Part shown: positions 60,088-64,000 of the stretch, in pieces
How the letters are laid out: each line of letters starts with the position of its first letter
Numbering within the stretch: position 1 is the stretch's first letter
Source of the DNA: Parafrigoribacterium_A sp035571875
GTDB lineage: Bacteria; Actinomycetota; Actinomycetes; Actinomycetales; Microbacteriaceae
Reading direction: 5' to 3'
DNA: 64,000 nucleotides
NCBI GenBank assembly: GCA_035571875.1
Contig: DATNBR010000041.1
Span: forward strand, 77,227-141,226
The notes under the pieces: model-generated
What the model was told of the DNA's origin: nothing
Seen by the model: the letters and a program-made list of their open reading frames with translations, nothing else
Database searches by the model: none
Translations under genes and position numbers: made by a program

Positions 60088-61056
60088 TCAGTCGCTGAGC
60101 AACAACTCGCGCAGCCCCGATTCGGCCGAGGCGAGTCTCGCCGGGTCGATGGTCTCGCCCGCGAGATAGTGGTCCACCACCCGGGGATCCACATAGCTTT
60201 TCTTTGCGATCGCGGGCGTGTTGCCGAGCACGGCAGCGGCATCCTTCATCGCCTCGACGATCGCCCTGGTTCTGTGCCGACCGCTGGCCTGCGGCCCGGT
60301 CTTGGCGAGACTGACGGCGGCCGCAATCGTCCCCCGCAGGGTGCGGAAGTCCTTGGCGCTGAAGTCTGAGCCGGTGCGCTCCTTGACGTGCGCGTTGATC
60401 TCGGCGGCGGAAAGCGAGTGCCAGGTGTCTTCCGCGTCGAGCCAGCCGAGTAACGGGTCGTCCGCGGCGCCACCTCGTTCGCGCACGAAGGCGGCAAGGT
60501 CAGGGTCCGTGATGTCGCTCTCCCAGAGCTGCCCACTCTTGGCCGGGAACCGGAGCGTGACCGTGTCACCGTCGACGACGGCGTGCGAACAGAGGAGCGT
60601 GGAGAGTCCGTGGCTGCCGTTGGCGTCGGCGTACTGCTCACTGCCGATGCGCAGCGAACCGGTGTCGAGCATCCGAAATGCTGCCGCGAGGGCGCGCTCC
60701 CTGGTGAGGCCCTCCGTGCGCAGTGCGCGGGTCACTCGACGCCGGGCCGCGGGCAGGTGCTCAGCAAGCTGCAGCGCGCGGTCGAACTTGACGCGATCCT
60801 TCTGCTCCCGCCAGACGGGATGGTAGAGGTACTGCCGGCGGCCCGCCGCATCGACGCCCGTGGCCTGGATGTGGCCGTTGACGTAAGGGCAGATCCAGAC
60901 ATCCGTCCATGCCGGAGGGATCGCCAGTGACTCGAAGCGCTCCTTGAGCTGTGGGTCGTTGACCGTCTCGCCCGAAGGGTCGCGGTAGCTGAAGCCGCGA
61001 CCGCGCCGAACGCGCACGTAGCCGCGACCCGTCGAGTTGCTGCGTCGTAGTCGCAC
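60088..61056 (-). CDS. DNA topoisomerase IB (poxvirus-like)
   Basis: A 322-residue enzyme that relaxes supercoils by nicking one strand through a 3'-phosphotyrosine. Visible: the N-terminal YVRVRRGRGFSYRD and IPPAWTDVWICPYVNGHIQA, and the catalytic set Arg in GSLRIGSEQY, Lys in RFPAKSGQ, Arg in KDFRTLRGT and Tyr in IAKKSYVDPRV near residue 290. The size matches the short bacterial class. The start is GTG 61056, three bases after the stop of the flavodoxin-like gene, so the two are co-transcribed. Convergent with ku. Confidence 0.93.
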   Translation of the reverse strand: MRLRRSNSTGRGYVRVRRGRGFSYRDPSGETVNDPQLKERFESLAIPPAWTDVWICPYVNGHIQATGVDAAGRRQYLYHPVWREQKDRVKFDRALQLAEHLPAARRRVTRALRTEGLTRERALAAAFRMLDTGSLRIGSEQYADANGSHGLSTLLCSHAVVDGDTVTLRFPAKSGQLWESDITDPDLAAFVRERGGAADDPLLGWLDAEDTWHSLSAAEINAHVKERTGSDFSAKDFRTLRGTIAAAVSLAKTGPQASGRHRTRAIVEAMKDAAAVLGNTPAIAKKSYVDPRVVDHYLAGETIDPARLASAESGLRELLLSD

Positions 61057-61059
61057 CTG

Positions 61060-61677
61060 CTAGTCGCCGGAGACGGGGTACGAACTGATCTTCAACGCGG
61101 CGGCGAGATGGGCGGCGCCCGCGGCCAGGGTCTTCGTCGCGGCGGCCACCGCATCCGGCGTCTTGGGCAGGTCTTTGTAGTCGACCTTCTGCATCGCCTC
61201 ACCGTTCCAATACGTGACGCCCTGCGCGGGAATCGTGTAGCCGACGTCGTTGAGCGCCTGGAAGGCGCTCGCGGTGATCTGGTGCGCGCCGTCTTCGTTG
61301 CCGACGATGGCGGCGACCGCGACCTTGTCGAAGAGAATCGGGCGACCCCGGTCATCCGTCTCGGAGAGTTCGGCGTCGAGCCGCTCGAGCACGCCCTGGG
61401 CGACGCTCGACATGTGGCCCATCCAGGTTGGCGTGGCGAACACGAGGATGTCTGCGGCAAGCACCTGTTTGCGAATCGCCGGCCAGCCGTCGCCTTCGCC
61501 CATGTCTTTGGAGACGCCCGGCGTGACGTGGTGATCGACGACGCGAACGCTCGAGCCCGTGACGCCGTGGGTGGCCAGCGCATCAAGCACCTGATTGGCG
61601 ATCAGCTCGGTGCTGGAGGGGGTGGGTGATGGGCTGAGGGTGCAGACGAGCGCGATGGCGGTCAGTGGAGTGTCCAT
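61060..61677 (-). CDS. flavodoxin-like NAD(P)H/FMN reductase
   Basis: A 205-residue flavodoxin-fold protein. It begins MDTPLTAIALVCTLSPSPTPSSTE, a phosphate-binding loop for FMN rich in Ser, Thr and Pro; LVFATPTWMGHMSSVAQGVLERLD is the second flavin contact, and AAIVGNEDGAHQI the third. Resembles NADPH-dependent FMN reductases of the WrbA or IsiB group, so quinone or flavin reduction is likely. ATG 61677 with a GGGGA sequence just upstream. Upstream gene of the topoisomerase pair; the biological link is unclear. Confidence 0.85.
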   Translation of the reverse strand: MDTPLTAIALVCTLSPSPTPSSTELIANQVLDALATHGVTGSSVRVVDHHVTPGVSKDMGEGDGWPAIRKQVLAADILVFATPTWMGHMSSVAQGVLERLDAELSETDDRGRPILFDKVAVAAIVGNEDGAHQITASAFQALNDVGYTIPAQGVTYWNGEAMQKVDYKDLPKTPDAVAAATKTLAAGAAHLAAALKISSYPVSGD

Positions 61678-61724
61678 GTCCCCAGTCTCACTCCGCACCA
61701 GATCTGTCGACACCCCTTGATATT

Positions 61725-62237
61725 TCAGCCCCGTGATGGCGTGCGTCGCGCCGACTCCGGCATCACGATGAGAGTGACGATGAGAATGACACCGATGACG
61801 AGACCCGCAACGACTCCCGCCCACAGGTTGAGCACGACGTCGAAGATGAAGAGCACCACGCTGGCGGCGAGAACGGAGACCACCCACAGCGTGGCGACCA
61901 GGAGCCTGCTGCCGATGGCCACCATCCGCGTCTTCTCGTGGTGGCGGAACAGGGTGCGGTGCAGTCCGACCGGCGCGAGGCCGAGCGCGGTGCTCGTCGC
62001 CGCGAGCAGCACGAGCACGAGATAGATGACCACCTGATAGGGCCGCAGCTCGGTGAAGCGCTGCTGGAAGGCGAGTGTCAGCAGGAAACCGCTGATGATC
62101 TGCGTGCCGGTTTGCGTGACGCGCAGCTCCTGCAGCAGCTCTGTCCAGTTGCGGTCGGCTCGCTCGTTCGGGGTCTCGTCGCGCCCATCGCTCGACTCCG
62201 CCTCGCCGTGCGGCTTCGAGTCCCTGTCACCTGTCAT
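61725..62237 (-). CDS. DUF6328 membrane protein
   Basis: A 170-residue protein with a hydrophilic N-terminus (about 40 residues), then RNWTELLQELRVTQTGTQIISGFLL, the family signature, and four hydrophobic helices. APVGLHRTLFRHHEK lies in the loop after helix 2. This fits the actinobacterial DUF6328 family of unknown role. ATG 62237 with AGGGG five bases upstream; GTG 62243 is an alternative. Confidence 0.8.
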   Translation of the reverse strand: MTGDRDSKPHGEAESSDGRDETPNERADRNWTELLQELRVTQTGTQIISGFLLTLAFQQRFTELRPYQVVIYLVLVLLAATSTALGLAPVGLHRTLFRHHEKTRMVAIGSRLLVATLWVVSVLAASVVLFIFDVVLNLWAGVVAGLVIGVILIVTLIVMPESARRTPSRG

Positions 62238-62321
62238 AGCCACCCCTGTCGTGCATCGGGCCAGTTTTCCCGGTGACTATTCTGCCCCGACACTCTAGGA
62301 ATGTGGCCGCTCGCGCCACGC

Positions 62322-63686
62322 TCAACCAAAGGCGAAGACGAGTGGCAACAGCAGCACGACCATGCCGGCCCAGGCGCCGAAGACGGGGAGGTATCCGGTC
62401 TGCCACGTCTCCAGCGGGGCCCCGGATGCGCGCCGCACGAGCATGCGCACCGACAGCCACGCGGTCGTCGCGAGATTGATGACGAGGATGAGGTTGAGCC
62501 CGAGTGCCGCGATGCGATTGGCCGTGAACCCGAACTCGGCGACGCGAGACAGCATCGACACCAGCACCAGGATGTCGAGGATGAGCGCCGCCGCGATAGC
62601 AACGAGCCGAAGCACATCGAGTGCTCCCGCCGGCTTCGTCGACTCGCGGGCGGAGAGCGCGTAGAGCACGAGCCCGAAGACGACGAGCAGGAGCGCGTCG
62701 AAGACGGTGATGAGGTCACGGTCGAAGTCGCGACCGATGCCGCCGACCGCGTAGACCACCACGGCCACGAGCAGCATGGCGGCGAACAGGGGCGTGAAGA
62801 CGGCCGCGAGCACGGGCGCGAGGTTCTCGATCACGCCCTTCTTCGCCTCGACGAGCCATGCGGCGACGATCACCGCTCCTGCGGCGCCCGAAGGGAGCAC
62901 CCACATGAGCACGGGCGAGATCGCGTCGGGAGCAATGGGCGAGAGGATCAGCGTCGTGAGCCCGACGAGCACACCGCCGCCGAGGGCCAGCAGCACCCAG
63001 TAGATCACCCACTCCCCCGTGAATCTGACGAAGTCCATGCGTCTGCGCCAGGATCCGCCGGCGTCGCTCAGGTATGCGATGCCGACCACGAACCAGAGCA
63101 GCACCGGGAAGTGGATGGCGACCAGAGCATCCGTCTGGCTGTTCTGAGTGAAGGGATAGACGTTCACGATGACTGACACCACAGCGACGAAGGCGGCGAT
63201 GGGGAGGATTCTGCGTCTCGGCATGCGGCGCTGCCACGCGAAGTAGGCGATGAGCACCGGCAGTACGAACAGGCTCGCGTCGCGCACGAACCAGGTCGGG
63301 AACGCATCCGTCTGCTGGGCGACGAGTCGACCGACCTGAATGGACACCGCGGCGATGAGGGCGAATACGATCATTTCGACGACGGGCCGGCTGCGAATCG
63401 CTGGCTCTTCGGCGGTGGGTGCGCTGAACTGCTTCCACAGCCGCTCGCCGTGTTCGCGGGCGAACTCTGCGGTCACTCGATCTACGTGACCCATGCGCTG
63501 CACGGCGATCTGAAAGGCCTCGGATGTCGTCAGACCGGCTGCCTCGAGTTCCGTCGCCTGTTCGCGCAGGTGCTCTTCGAGCTCGTCGGCATCGGACGCA
63601 TCGATCGCGGAGTGCCGAGTGATGGCCGCGCGCCACTCGGCAATGTCCGCATCCAGGCGGCCTGTGTCCTTCGCGTCCGCGCTCAT
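62322..63686 (-). CDS. multi-pass membrane protein with permease prefix domain
   Basis: A 454-residue protein. The first 85 residues are a soluble helical domain (DADELEEHLREQATELEAAGLTTSEAF, then RMGHVDRVTAEFAREH) of the HAAS/permease-prefix type found in proteins controlled by PadR regulators. Some ten hydrophobic helices follow (for example VEMIVFALIAAVSIQVGRLV and FDALLLVVFGLVLYALSA). No transporter motif is evident. Its ATG overlaps the stop of the PadR gene by four bases, so it is almost certainly co-regulated with it. Function unknown, perhaps envelope-stress sensing. Confidence 0.82.
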   Translation of the reverse strand: MSADAKDTGRLDADIAEWRAAITRHSAIDASDADELEEHLREQATELEAAGLTTSEAFQIAVQRMGHVDRVTAEFAREHGERLWKQFSAPTAEEPAIRSRPVVEMIVFALIAAVSIQVGRLVAQQTDAFPTWFVRDASLFVLPVLIAYFAWQRRMPRRRILPIAAFVAVVSVIVNVYPFTQNSQTDALVAIHFPVLLWFVVGIAYLSDAGGSWRRRMDFVRFTGEWVIYWVLLALGGGVLVGLTTLILSPIAPDAISPVLMWVLPSGAAGAVIVAAWLVEAKKGVIENLAPVLAAVFTPLFAAMLLVAVVVYAVGGIGRDFDRDLITVFDALLLVVFGLVLYALSARESTKPAGALDVLRLVAIAAALILDILVLVSMLSRVAEFGFTANRIAALGLNLILVINLATTAWLSVRMLVRRASGAPLETWQTGYLPVFGAWAGMVVLLLPLVFAFG

Positions 63687-64000
63687 GCGCCCGCTCCCGC
63701 CACGATCGCGGTCGTCTTCCACAGGCCACCGAGGGTGCGGGTGGCGGTCTCCCACTGCTTGCGCTGGTTCACGAGTTCTGTCTTTCCCGTCGGGGTGATC
63801 TCGTAGTACTTGCGTCGGCGTCCTTCGGGCGAAATTCCCCAGTCCGCGTGCACGTAGCCGAGGCGGTCGAGGCGATGGAGCAGCGGATAGAGCATGCCGT
63901 CGGTCCACTCGAGGTCGCCGCCCGAGAGCTCCCGCACCCGCTTGTGGATCGCATAGCCGTAGCTGCGTCCCTCGGCGAGGATCGCCAGCACGAGCGGCGT
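63683..64000 (-). CDS. PadR family transcriptional regulator, partial (N-terminus beyond right edge)
   Basis: The last 105 codons of a gene that starts beyond the window. The winged helix is clear: LAILAEGRSYGYAIHKRVRELSGGDLEW, TDGMLYPLLHRLDRLGYVHADW and GRRRKYYEITPTGKTEL. It is the small PadR form, about 110 residues in full. The stop overlaps the ATG of the membrane-protein gene, a common PadR plus prefix-domain pair in Gram-positive bacteria. Confidence 0.9.
   Translation of the reverse strand, partial: TPLVLAILAEGRSYGYAIHKRVRELSGGDLEWTDGMLYPLLHRLDRLGYVHADWGISPEGRRRKYYEITPTGKTELVNQRKQWETATRTLGGLWKTTAIVAGAGA

Overview
The window is about 64 kb of high-GC DNA from an actinobacterium, most probably a member of the Microbacteriaceae. 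The evidence is the gene order (pepA, lpdA, sucB, a kinase-like protein, lipB, lipA, DUF4191, glnA, glnE, glnA2, nadE, panB), the single-chain AceE next to a FasR-fabD-fabH-acpP-fabF cluster, DUF3145, a LigD/Ku pair, and the many TANNNT -10 boxes six or seven bases before a start codon, typical of actinobacterial leaderless mRNAs. Almost everything looks chromosomal and core. I see no prophage, insertion sequence, CRISPR array or integrase.

Layout. 0-9 kb: a truncated PAC2 protein, leucyl aminopeptidase, E3 and E2 of a 2-oxoacid dehydrogenase, a membrane pseudokinase, lipoate attachment and synthesis (lipB, lipA) and DUF4191. 9-21.4 kb: an RDD protein, then nitrogen and cofactor metabolism: glnA behind a GlnR-like box, its adenylyltransferase glnE, glnA2, nadE, panB, gdhA, a 56-aa protein, map and polyphosphate glucokinase. 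21.4-23.4 kb: RNase P RNA, a coiled-coil protein with a degraded zinc ribbon, and a Nif3-like protein. 23.5-28.9 kb: a purine/cytosine-type permease with a roughly 615-residue disordered N-terminus, divergent from acetyl-CoA synthetase. 29-37 kb: a secreted protein, then a six-gene minus-strand operon (membrane protein, gluconate-dehydrogenase subunit 3-like, GMC oxidoreductase, ThDP enzyme, sugar porter, enolase-superfamily enzyme) that looks like an oxidative sugar or sugar-acid module.

37-42.3 kb: a putative 2-oxoglutarate/Fe(II) oxygenase with a DtxR/IdeR-like iron box upstream, a GmrSD-like restriction protein, an AlkD-like protein, tRNA-Val(TAC), a peroxiredoxin and an aldose-1-epimerase. 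42.5-51.3 kb: aceE, FasR, the type II fatty-acid synthesis genes and a glycosyltransferase; acetyl-CoA supply and its use for lipid are adjacent. 51.5-56.4 kb: DUF3145, a PadR regulator with its own promoter/operator, a PolA-like polymerase, a 98-bp palindromic element, DUF1684, DUF2269 and a cold-shock protein. 56.6-64 kb: non-homologous end joining genes ligD and ku, topoisomerase IB, a flavodoxin-like reductase, a DUF6328 protein, and a membrane protein co-transcribed with a PadR regulator cut by the window end.

Apart from rnpB there is no stretch above 300 bases without a gene. The larger spacers (9482-9666, 26705-26893, 36843-37065, 42334-42511, 54454-54643, 56379-56589) hold the regulatory sites, terminators and repeats listed; the rest of them shows nothing I can name.
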